A DNA stretch of 38,600 nucleotides, taken from an uncultured Gemmatimonadota bacterium (GTDB taxonomy: Bacteria; Gemmatimonadota; Gemmatimonadetes; Gemmatimonadales; Gemmatimonadaceae). Position 1 is the stretch's first letter, and every line of letters starts with the position of its first letter. A model generated the notes under the pieces. It did no database searches and was not told the DNA's origin. It was given only the letters and a program-made list of their open reading frames with translations. Position numbers and translations under genes: made by a program. This document shows, in pieces, positions 1-6,717 of the stretch. The stretch spans positions 1-38,600 of the forward strand of contig CAMLDY010000015.1 in NCBI GenBank assembly GCA_946478895.1, read 5' to 3'.

Positions 1-91
1 TCGACGTGCGCCGGGATCCGAGGCGGTACACAAAAGAGGCGTTCCAGATTAAGCTTTTCTAGAACTGGCCACTACCGCAGCGATCGTCTGG
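1..91. other. Non-coding left edge, possible relic of a family C palindrome
   Basis: I see no gene here. The stretch carries ACAAAAGAGGC at 30-40 and the 12-mer TAAGCTTTTCTA at 50-61. The same 12-mer occurs at 2130-2141 inside the family C palindrome, whose arm begins ACAAAAGCGGGC. This could be a decayed half of that element, but no matching second arm is visible and the spacing between the two motifs differs (20 against 41 bp). Confidence 0.25.
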
Positions 92-284
92 AGCTGCAAC
101 AGAACGGGTGCCAGACGCGAGTGGCGTAGATGCCAGTGATGGGTTCACAACGTCGGGACGTCACAACGGGCGTTCAAGGTTAAGGCAGCTGCCTGTGCCG
201 TAGCACGAGTAGAAACGTCCCGGCGTAGTGAACCCTCAACTGGCCGCTATGCTACTGACACCTCGCACCCGTTCCGTTGTCGTT
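92..284. repeat. Family A palindromic element, copy 1 (193 bp)
   Basis: This is an imperfect palindrome over its whole length, centred on the perfect GGCAGCTGCC at 184-193. The outer arms are GAACGGGTG (102-110) and CACCCGTTC (266-274). The inner arms are GTCGGGACGT and ACGTCCCGGC, next to GTTCAC and GTGAAC. A second copy at 23931-24123 has the same length, and landmarks such as the inner TTCAC sit at the same offset (52). No open frame is conserved. The right end lies 31 bp before the asparaginase ATG. A short cruciform or hairpin element mobilised in trans is possible, but no transposase is nearby. Confidence 0.85.
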
Positions 285-315
285 AGCTAGCCGAACCCCG
301 ATCTCTCCTTCTGGA

Positions 316-1314
316 ATGAAGCAGTTCACCCTCGATGTCTCAGTGACCCGCGGTGATGAAACCGAATCGGAGCACAGAGTGCACGCGGCGGTGGTCGGGG
401 AAGGCGATGAGCTGATTGGCGCCGCGCGCGACGCGGATTCGTTCACCTACTGGCGGTCGTGCGCGAAGCCGTTCCAGGTTCTCCCGTTTCTGAGCTCCGG
501 CGGATTCGACGAGCTTGGCTGGGAAGACGAACAGCTCGCGGTGTCCTGCGCCTCGCACGGCGGCGAGCCAGAGCACGTCGCAATCGTCGAGCAGATGCTG
601 CGCGACATCGGCCTCGAGGAAGGCGATCTCGCCTGCGGTCCCCACGAACCGTCGTCCCAGCGCGGCGCCAAAATCCTGCGCGAGAATGGTGACCGTCCGA
701 CGCGTCTTCACAACAATTGCTCCGGCAAGCACGCGGCGATGCTGGCGATGGCGCGTCACAAGGGGTGGCCAACCCGGGGCTATGAGCACCGCGATCACCA
801 CGTCCAGCGCACCATCCTCCATGAGGTCTCCCTGTGGACCGACATCCCCTGCGGGAAGATCGCCCAGGCGGTAGATGGCTGCGGTGTGGTGGTGTTTGGC
901 ATGACTCTCGAGCGAATGGCGCGCGCGTATTCCCGCTTTGCGATTGCTGCCGATCGCGGCGAGGAATTTCCCATGCGCGTTCTGAACGCGATGGGGAGCA
1001 ACCCATTCCTCGTCGGCGGCACCGACCGGATCGATTCCGCGATCATCTCGGAAACCAGGGGTCGGGTGATCTCGAAAGTCGGCGCGGAAGGTGTCCATTG
1101 CGCGCTGCTCCCGGAGCGCGGCATCGGCTTGGCGGTCAAGGTTCAGGATGGAGCGCAGCGCGCACAGGTGCCTGCGCTTCTTCGTTTACTGCAGGAGCTG
1201 GAGGCGCTTCCGGATCCTCTGCCGCCCAAGCTCGCCGAGTGGATGCACAAGCCGGTGAAGAACACCCGCGGCGAGTGCGTCGGCGAGATCATGATGCGCG
1301 CCGATACCGCTTGA
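316..1314 (+). CDS. L-asparaginase of the Rhizobium etli AnsA (ReAV, Asparaginase_II) family
   Basis: Predicted cytoplasmic enzyme of 332 aa that hydrolyses L-asparagine to aspartate and ammonia. It belongs to the family typified by R. etli AnsA, unrelated to E. coli AnsA/AnsB. From memory, the ReAV active site uses Ser48, Lys51 and Ser80, with a zinc site of Cys135, Lys138 and Cys189. Counting from the ATG at 316, this protein has S48-C-A-K51 (WRSCAKPFQ), S80 in SCASHGGE, C135 and K138 in NNCSGKHAAML, and C189 in VDGCG. All are at identical numbers, which also fixes the start. The frame is open further upstream to a TTG at 277, but that lies inside palindrome A. I see no clear SD. The gene appears monocistronic or loosely joined to the next gene (97-bp gap). 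Confidence 0.9.
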   Translation: MKQFTLDVSVTRGDETESEHRVHAAVVGEGDELIGAARDADSFTYWRSCAKPFQVLPFLSSGGFDELGWEDEQLAVSCASHGGEPEHVAIVEQMLRDIGLEEGDLACGPHEPSSQRGAKILRENGDRPTRLHNNCSGKHAAMLAMARHKGWPTRGYEHRDHHVQRTILHEVSLWTDIPCGKIAQAVDGCGVVVFGMTLERMARAYSRFAIAADRGEEFPMRVLNAMGSNPFLVGGTDRIDSAIISETRGRVISKVGAEGVHCALLPERGIGLAVKVQDGAQRAQVPALLRLLQELEALPDPLPPKLAEWMHKPVKNTRGECVGEIMMRADTA

Positions 1315-1379
1315 ACGATGACTTCGCGTGACATGGCGACGTCGCGTGACGCCCCCTGCGTCGCCTGGCGTTCGCATCG

Positions 1380-1412
1380 TAGGGTGAACCGATGACGCGC
1401 GCGGCGGCCTGA
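1380..1412 (+). promoter_or_regulatory. Putative leaderless -10 box with a six-codon mini-ORF
   Basis: TAGGGT (1380-1385) stands exactly 6 nt before an ATG at 1392. That ATG opens a six-codon frame (MTRAAA) whose TGA overlaps the ATG of the next gene as TGATG. The 6-nt spacing is the same as at hrcA, recJ, the arginine deiminase gene and the VOC gene. Transcription probably starts at or near 1392. Whether the mini-ORF is translated and couples to the downstream gene is inference. No good -35 box is visible. Confidence 0.4.
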
Positions 1413-2056
1413 TGACGACCGGAGCTGAAGCCCGGGCTAACGTTGCTCCACTCGAGGCGGGACTTCGGCATCTGGTGAGAATCGCTGGGGCCATTGCCGG
1501 CTCGCCCGAGGGTCAAATGAGGGCCGTCATGTCCGATTCACTCGAGGAAGTCGATCCGCTCGCGGTGGAAGAGATCATCCTCCAGTCGTACCTCTTCGCT
1601 GGATTTCCGCGCGCGTTGAATGCGGCGAGGGCCTGGCGGATGGTCTCGGAGCGTCCCGCTCCGGAAGCCGACGCCGAATCGTCGGTCGAATCCCTCGAGG
1701 AGTGGAAGGCTCGCGGTGAGGAGACTTGCGCCGTCGTCTACGGGGAATCGTACGAGAAGCTTCGCCGCAATATCCGCGAGCTGCACCCGGCGCTCGATGA
1801 GTGGATGATCGTCGACGGGTACGGCAAGGTGTTGGGGCGACCGGGCGTTGACTTGAGGACCAGGGAGCTATGCGTCGTCGCGGCGTGCGCGGTGAGCGGA
1901 CAGCAAAGGCAGCTGCACTCGCATCTTCGGGGGGCGCTGAATGCTGGAGCTTCGGGCTCTGAGTTGGCAGCCGTTCTCGATGCGCTCACTGACCTAATCT
2001 CGAGGGATGATCTGTCTCGGTATCGACAGCTGCTCTCGAAGGTTGTGACGGATTAG
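1412..2056 (+). CDS. Carboxymuconolactone decarboxylase (CMD/AhpD-like) family protein
   Basis: This 214-aa protein has its CMD-like fold in the C-terminal half, roughly residues 110-205. There the segment LRTRELCVVAACAVSGQQ is followed by LHSHLRGALNAGAS, which resembles the RELxxVAxLAAxG...HxxGALxxGAs pattern of gamma-CMD proteins. The AhpD CxxC redox pair is absent: the cysteines are four residues apart (CVVAAC), so peroxidase-linked disulfide chemistry is not expected. The N-terminal half has SYLFAGFPRALNA, typical of the first CMD helix pair, so a tandem or extended CMD fold is possible. The substrate cannot be told from sequence. The start ATG overlaps the stop of the upstream mini-ORF. 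Confidence 0.7.
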   Translation: MTTGAEARANVAPLEAGLRHLVRIAGAIAGSPEGQMRAVMSDSLEEVDPLAVEEIILQSYLFAGFPRALNAARAWRMVSERPAPEADAESSVESLEEWKARGEETCAVVYGESYEKLRRNIRELHPALDEWMIVDGYGKVLGRPGVDLRTRELCVVAACAVSGQQRQLHSHLRGALNAGASGSELAAVLDALTDLISRDDLSRYRQLLSKVVTD

Positions 2057-2070
2057 ATGTCTGTCACGCG

Positions 2071-2260
2071 TCGGCCGGCATCCACTCAACAAAAGCGGGC
2101 AGCCGCAAGCCGGCACAGCCCACAGCTTCTAAGCTTTTCTAACGGCATTCTTAGACGCGCCCCTTCAAGGGTCGGGATCTCGTATCCAAAGGCACGAGCT
2201 GTCGGCATAGCAGCTGTAAAGCTTGCAGCTGCCCGCTTTTGTTGTGTGGATGCTGGCCGA
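2071..2260. repeat. Family C palindromic element, copy 1 (190 bp)
   Basis: The 40-bp arms at 2071-2110 and 2221-2260 match at 37 of 40 positions when one is reverse-complemented. Their core is CAACAAAAGCGGGCAGC. The centre of symmetry is CCCTTCAAGGG (2161-2171). A shorter element with the same arm ends lies at 33429-33522. The right end is 29 bp upstream of the obgE start. Short open frames crossing it are not conserved and are best ignored. Confidence 0.85.
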
Positions 2261-2289
2261 AGCAGCCGAGTCCCTCCGCCGAGACGAAC

Positions 2290-3309
2290 GTGTTTATCGA
2301 TAGAGTAGTAATCAAAGTAGAAGGCGGCACCGGCGGCTCCGGCTGCACCTCCTTTCGCCGCGAATGGCGCACCCCGATGGGCGGGCCCGACGGCGGCGAC
2401 GGCGGACGCGGAGGCAGCGTCATCGTCCGCGGCGACTCGAATCTCGCGACCCTGCTCGACTACACCTACCGCGATCGCTGGGTCGCGGGGCGCGGTGAGC
2501 ACGGGATGGGTTCCGACAAAACCGGCCGCGCCGGCGACGACGTCATCATGCCGGTCCCCCCAGGCACCATCCTCCGCGACGTAGACACCGGCGAGATCGT
2601 CGCCGAGATCCTTGAGGACGGCCAGGAATTCGTCATCGCGCCCGGCGGTCGGGGCGGGAAGGGAAACGCCTTCTTCGCGACCGCGACCCACCAGTCGCCG
2701 CGCGAGTGGCAGCCCGGCGAAGAGGGCGTCGTGCGCACCCTGGAGATGGAGCTCAAGCTCATCGCCGACGTCGGCCTCGTCGGCCAGCCCAACGCGGGCA
2801 AGTCCACGTTGCTGTCCGTGATCTCGGCCGCCCGTCCCAAAATCGCCGACTATCCCTTCACCACCCTTCAGCCCAACCTGGGCGTCGTCCAGCTGTCCGA
2901 CCACCGCACCTTCGTCGTCGCCGACATCCCCGGCATCATCGAGGGCGCCCACGAAGGGAAGGGCCTCGGCCTCCAGTTCCTGCGGCACATCGAGCGCACC
3001 CGCATCCTGGCGTTTCTGATCCCCATCGATGCCATGGACTGGCAGGCCGAATACGATCAGCTCCGCAGCGAAATCGCCGAGTATTCCGCCGATCTAGCCG
3101 CCAAGCCCCACTGCGTCGTTTTCACCAAGATGGACCTCCTCGGCGAGCAGTACGCGCCTCCGATCCAGGCGCCCGGTGCCTTCGGTTTGTTCGCGATCAG
3201 CGCGGCGGCGCGTGAAGGATTGGATGCACTCACCGCTGCGTGGTGGACCGAGTTACTTCGACTGAAGCAAAGCGTTAAGCCGGAAGATGCAACTGTAGCG
3301 TTGCCTTGA
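2290..3309 (+). CDS. obgE: GTPase Obg/CgtA, ribosome assembly and stress GTPase
   Basis: Essential GTPase that binds the 50S subunit during late assembly. The 339-aa protein begins with the glycine-rich Obg fold (GGTGGSGCTSFRRE, then MGGPDGGDGGRGGS). The G domain follows from about residue 160: G1 is GQPNAGKST, the switch region PFTTLQPNLGVV, G3 DIPGIIEGAHEGKGLG and G4 TKMD (T in place of the common N). The C-terminal OCT domain of some Obg proteins is absent. I chose the GTG at 2290 because family members begin MFxDxV and the frame reads (M)FIDRVVIKVEGG. Farther upstream the frame enters the palindrome. It overlaps dprA by 4 bp. Confidence 0.95.
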   Translation: MFIDRVVIKVEGGTGGSGCTSFRREWRTPMGGPDGGDGGRGGSVIVRGDSNLATLLDYTYRDRWVAGRGEHGMGSDKTGRAGDDVIMPVPPGTILRDVDTGEIVAEILEDGQEFVIAPGGRGGKGNAFFATATHQSPREWQPGEEGVVRTLEMELKLIADVGLVGQPNAGKSTLLSVISAARPKIADYPFTTLQPNLGVVQLSDHRTFVVADIPGIIEGAHEGKGLGLQFLRHIERTRILAFLIPIDAMDWQAEYDQLRSEIAEYSADLAAKPHCVVFTKMDLLGEQYAPPIQAPGAFGLFAISAAAREGLDALTAAWWTELLRLKQSVKPEDATVALP

Positions 3310-4232
3310 CCTTGGCGAATTCGCTTCATAACGGCGCTGAGGTGTTGACGAGGCCTGCGCTGGACGAGTCAAATCGTTCTCGTCGCAGGGTGCAGCGTTG
3401 GTCGGCGGAGTCCGCCGACTATCCGCGCGAGCTGCTCGACCTCGCCCAGCCACCCCTCGAGCTGTTCACCCTCGGGCGAGCGTCGGCGCTGACAAAGCCG
3501 CGCGTCGCGATTGTCGGAACCCGGAACTCCACGGCGTATGGCGAACGAGTGACCCGGACCCTTACCCGGGCGCTGACCAGGGCCGGTGCCTCGATCGTGA
3601 GCGGAATGGCCCGCGGCATCGACGCCGCTGCCCACCGCACCGCGCTGGAATGTGGCGGCAATACCGTCGCGGTTCTCGGGACTGGCATCGATGTTCCCTA
3701 TCCTGTCGGCCATCGCGTCCTCCACGAAACCATCGTCGACCACGGTCTCGTGGTGTCGGAGAATCCTCCCGGCGCCAAGGCGCACCAGGGCGCCTTTCCA
3801 CGCCGGAACCGAATCATCGCAGCCCTCGCACCGGTCACCATCGTCGTCGAGGCCGGTTTCCGAAGCGGCGCTCTGAACACCGCCGGCCAGGCCCTCGAGC
3901 TCAATAGAACAGTCGCCGCCGTCCCGGGTCCCATCGATTCCGACCAGAGCCGCGGCTCCAACCAGCTCCTTCGCGACGGCGCCGTCCTGATCGCCGCGCC
4001 CGAAGACGCCCTTACCCTACTCGGCCTCACCGCCCCTCCCGAACCGCCCCCGCCGCTTCTCCCCGAGTCGGAGCAGAAGGTCTGGGAGTCGACCTCCGCC
4101 TCCTACCTCTCCACCGACTCGCTCCCCGCCCTCACCGGCCTCTCAATGGCCGAATGCCTCGCCGCCATCACGTCCCTCGAGATACTCGGCCTTGTCGAGT
4201 GCTCGTTGGCGGGAGAGGTGCGGCGCCGGTAA
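3306..4232 (+). CDS. dprA: DNA-processing protein DprA/Smf, short form
   Basis: Binds incoming single-stranded DNA and loads RecA during natural transformation. The 308-aa protein has the DprA Rossmann fold: VAIVGTRNSTAYG, IVSGMARGIDAAAHRTAL, AVLGTGIDVPYP, FPRRNRIIAALA, EAGFRSGALNTA and VPGPIDSDQSRGSNQLLRDGA. After a proline-rich linker (PPEPPPPLLPE) comes a C-terminal winged-helix-like DML1 region. The N-terminal SAM-like domain of the longer forms is missing, since only about 60 residues precede VAIVGTRN. The start is TTG, overlapping the obgE stop as TTGA; a GTG at 3342 is the alternative. No terminator separates it from obgE. Confidence 0.92.
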   Translation: MTLANSLHNGAEVLTRPALDESNRSRRRVQRWSAESADYPRELLDLAQPPLELFTLGRASALTKPRVAIVGTRNSTAYGERVTRTLTRALTRAGASIVSGMARGIDAAAHRTALECGGNTVAVLGTGIDVPYPVGHRVLHETIVDHGLVVSENPPGAKAHQGAFPRRNRIIAALAPVTIVVEAGFRSGALNTAGQALELNRTVAAVPGPIDSDQSRGSNQLLRDGAVLIAAPEDALTLLGLTAPPEPPPPLLPESEQKVWESTSASYLSTDSLPALTGLSMAECLAAITSLEILGLVECSLAGEVRRR

Positions 4233-4261
4233 TGCTCCGGCGTACGGATGGCGACCTGAAC

Positions 4262-4439
4262 ACTGGCACCCCTAGTCAAAAAGGTGGCAGGTGGGAGAGG
4301 TGCGCAGAGATGCTCTGGTAGCAGTCTTTCTACTCGCATTCTCGCTGCGTCACGCTCCTATGGAATGCGCCGGATAAACTGCAACCCATGCTTCTGACCA
4401 TGTCTGCCACCTGCCACCTTTTTGACCAGGGGTGCCAGT
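4262..4439. repeat. Family B palindromic element, copy 1 (178 bp)
   Basis: The 37-bp arms (4262-4298 and 4403-4439) match at 35 of 37 positions when inverted. They run ACTGGCACCCCT followed by GTCAAAAAGGTGGCAGGTGG. The interior is also loosely symmetric (GCAGT...GCATTC on both sides) about GCGTCACGC at 4347-4355. Copy 2 at 27201-27378 is also exactly 178 bp, and copy 3 runs off the window end at 38502. The element starts 29 bp after dprA and ends 41 bp before hemW. Confidence 0.9.
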
Positions 4440-4469
4440 CGCAGCGCCGAGATCCCTAACGCCAAGCCA

Positions 4470-4475
4470 TATATT
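4470..4475 (+). promoter_or_regulatory. -10 box for leaderless hemW transcript
   Basis: TATATT is followed by 5 nt and the GTG at 4481. No SD and no convincing -35 box are present. The position matches the pattern of several other starts in this window, so transcription probably begins at or next to the GTG. Confidence 0.5.
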
Positions 4476-4480
4476 TGGGC

Positions 4481-5623
4481 GTGCCCGTCCGCCACCTCTA
4501 CATCCACGTCCCCTTCTGCGCGCGCCGCTGCTCCTACTGCGATTTCTCGATCGCGGTGCGCTCGGCCACGCCGGTCGATGAGTACCTCGGCGGCCTGAGG
4601 GCTGAGCTCGACTCGGTCGCCCACCTCGTCGCCGGCCGCACTTTTGAGACTGTCTATTTCGGCGGCGGCACTCCGTCGCGCCTCGGCGCTGGTGGAATCC
4701 GCGCCGCATTGGCGGCCGTGCGCGACCACGCGTTCATCGCCCGCAACGCCGAGATCACCCTCGAGGCCAACCCCGACGACATCTCGGACACCTCGGCCGC
4801 CGAGTTCCATCGTGCCGGCATCAACCGCGTATCGCTCGGTGCGCAAAGCTTCGATGATGCGGCGCTCAAATGGATGCACCGCGTCCACGATTCCACCCAG
4901 ATTGGAATGTCGGTTCAGAGTCTGCGCAGCGCCGGAATCGACAACATCTCTCTCGATCTCATCTTCTCCCTGCCGCCCCAGATCGGCAGGTCGTGGGAGT
5001 ACGATCTGGCGCGTGCGGTCGATCTCGAGCCAACCCACATCTCACTCTACGGCCTGACCGTCGAACCCAAGACGCCGATTTACCGCTGGGCCAGCCGCGG
5101 CGTGATTGTCCAGGGCACTGAGGAGACCTACGAGCGGGAATTCCTCACCGCGCACGACATGATGACCGCCGCCGGCTTCGATCACTACGAGGTCTCCAAC
5201 TTCGCGCGGCCGGGAATGAGCTCGCGCCACAATTCCGCGTACTGGACAGCCGAGCCGTACGTTGGGATTGGGCCATCCGCGCACTCCTTCGATGGCAGCA
5301 CCCGCCGCTGGAACGTTCCAGCGTACTCCGCATGGATTCGGCGTCTCGCGTCTGGTGGAAGTGCGATAGAAGGCGCGGAGTCGCTCACCGCCGAGAATCG
5401 AAGCTTCGAGGAAGTCTATCTCGGTTTGCGCACCCGCCACGGACTGGCGATCTCAGCGGAAGAGATGAATCGGGTCCGGAGCTGGGAGTCGGCAGGCTGG
5501 GCGGTGGTCGACGATCCGCTCGAGAACCCGAGAGTTCGCCTGACCCCGACCGGGTGGCTGAGGCTCGACAGTCTGGCCTCCGACCTTGCGTCGCGAAGGC
5601 CGGAGCCGGCCACCGCCGCGTAG
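4481..5623 (+). CDS. hemW: Radical SAM HemW-like (HemN-related) protein
   Basis: Radical S-adenosylmethionine protein of the HemW family, thought to be a heme chaperone rather than a coproporphyrinogen oxidase. The [4Fe-4S] motif is CxxxCxxC at residues 13-20 (FCARRCSYCDF). A Phe follows in place of the fourth Cys of true HemN. Other family motifs are YFGGGTPS, EANPDD, RVSLGAQSFDD, DLIFSLPPQ and HYEVSNFARPG. The HemN C-terminal domain follows, giving 380 aa in all, the usual length. I chose the GTG at 4481, which gives (M)PVRHLYIHVPFC. The TTG at 4475 overlaps the -10 box. The frame ends 32 bp before hrcA. Confidence 0.92.
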   Translation: MPVRHLYIHVPFCARRCSYCDFSIAVRSATPVDEYLGGLRAELDSVAHLVAGRTFETVYFGGGTPSRLGAGGIRAALAAVRDHAFIARNAEITLEANPDDISDTSAAEFHRAGINRVSLGAQSFDDAALKWMHRVHDSTQIGMSVQSLRSAGIDNISLDLIFSLPPQIGRSWEYDLARAVDLEPTHISLYGLTVEPKTPIYRWASRGVIVQGTEETYEREFLTAHDMMTAAGFDHYEVSNFARPGMSSRHNSAYWTAEPYVGIGPSAHSFDGSTRRWNVPAYSAWIRRLASGGSAIEGAESLTAENRSFEEVYLGLRTRHGLAISAEEMNRVRSWESAGWAVVDDPLENPRVRLTPTGWLRLDSLASDLASRRPEPATAA

Positions 5624-5640
5624 GCGCAACTTGTAGTCAC

Positions 5641-5655
5641 TGCTATATTTGGAGT
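5641..5655 (+). promoter_or_regulatory. Extended -10 promoter of leaderless hrcA
   Basis: TGCTATATT is an extended -10 element (TGn plus TATATT). It is followed by TGGAGT and the ATG of hrcA, so the expected transcript would start at the ATG. The GGAG in the gap could be an SD only if transcription began farther upstream. No CIRCE inverted repeat (TTAGCACTC-N9-GAGTGCTAA) is present here. Confidence 0.55.
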
Positions 5656-6717
5656 ATGGCACTACCTGGACTCAATGAGCGTGAGCGGCGGGTTCTTGAA
5701 GCCGTAATCCAGACCTACGTCGAGACAGCTCAGCCGGCTGGCTCGCGGAGCCTTGCGCACAAGTTCGGGCTCGGGGTGTCGCCGGCCACAATCCGCAACA
5801 CCATGAGCGACCTCGAGGAAAAAGGCTACCTCTACCATCCCCACGCGTCGGCGGGTCGGGTTCCTACCGACGTGGCTTACCGGGTGTACGTCGATTCTCT
5901 GATTCCGATCCGTCCGCCCGGGGCGACGGAAAGACGCCGGCTAACCGCTCAGATCGCAACCGGCGGCTCCGCGGTCGAAGCCATTCTTCGGCGCGCCGCC
6001 CAGAGCCTCGGCGTCATCACCCAGGAGCTCGGGATCGCGCTGGGCCCGAGCCTCGAAAACGCGATCCTCGAGCAGGTCGAGCTGATCAAGCTTTCCTCCG
6101 AGCGTCTGCTGGTCGCGCTCACCCTCTCCGCCGGCGCCGTGCGTACCATTTTCGTCGACGTGCGCGGCGAGATCGCCGATGCCGCCATCGCCGAGGTCAC
6201 CCGCGTGTTGAATGAGCGGCTCGCCGGGCTGAGCATGCGCCAGATTCGGACTTCGCTCGGCGATCGTCTGCGCGACGTCGGTCCGACCAGAGAAGCGACG
6301 GATCTTCTGAACGTTTTCATCGAAGAAGGCGATCAGCTCTTCGACAGCGCGCTGGAGTCGGACGACTCGGTGCTGCTCGGCCAGGCGTCGGTACTCGCCG
6401 AGCAGCCGGAGTTCGCCAACGTCGACAACATGCGCAAGCTCGTGGCGCTGACGGAGACGCGCGAGAAACTCGGCGAGCTTCTGCGTCGTCGTAGCGGAAC
6501 GAACGGCGTGTCCATCTCTATCGGCAACGAGCACAACGACCCGAAGCTGGCAAACTTTACTCTGGTCACCGCATCGTATCACGCTGGTCCGCTCACCGGC
6601 GTGATCGGCGTCATCGGGCCGACGCGGATGCCGTACGACAAAGTCATCTCGCTCGTGACCCACACGTCCGAGCTGGTGACCGATTTACTGAAGGAGAATT
6701 CGAGAGTACATGGCTGA
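5656..6717 (+). CDS. hrcA: Heat-inducible transcription repressor HrcA
   Basis: Winged-helix repressor of chaperone genes, 353 aa and full length for the family. The N-terminal DNA-binding region shows LNERERRVLEAVIQTYVETAQPAGSR... in shape, with the diagnostic SPATIRNTMSDLEEKGYLYHPHASAGR split over residues 42-68. The C-terminal GAF-like dimerisation part ends with the family signature IGVIGPTRMPYDKVI. The frame is open well upstream into hemW, but the ATG at 5656 matches family starts. It overlaps dnaJ by 8 bp. Neither grpE nor dnaK follows, unlike the classic hrcA-grpE-dnaK-dnaJ order, and its CIRCE target is not in this window. Confidence 0.94.
   Translation: MALPGLNERERRVLEAVIQTYVETAQPAGSRSLAHKFGLGVSPATIRNTMSDLEEKGYLYHPHASAGRVPTDVAYRVYVDSLIPIRPPGATERRRLTAQIATGGSAVEAILRRAAQSLGVITQELGIALGPSLENAILEQVELIKLSSERLLVALTLSAGAVRTIFVDVRGEIADAAIAEVTRVLNERLAGLSMRQIRTSLGDRLRDVGPTREATDLLNVFIEEGDQLFDSALESDDSVLLGQASVLAEQPEFANVDNMRKLVALTETREKLGELLRRRSGTNGVSISIGNEHNDPKLANFTLVTASYHAGPLTGVIGVIGPTRMPYDKVISLVTHTSELVTDLLKENSRVHG

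Noticed and set aside
92..288. Target-site duplication around palindrome A copy 1
   Set aside because: AGCT occurs at both ends (92-95 and 285-288), but it overlaps the element and no duplication is seen at copy 2, so it is not convincing evidence of transposition.
2057..2308. 83-codon frame covering palindrome C and the obgE start
   Set aside because: It reads through both palindrome arms and is not a plausible protein. The same applies to the frame extending obgE back to 2239.
5600..5656. CIRCE operator upstream of hrcA
   Set aside because: Neither TTAGCACTC nor GAGTGCTAA is present. GTCACTGC and GGAGTATGGC are not a CIRCE pair.
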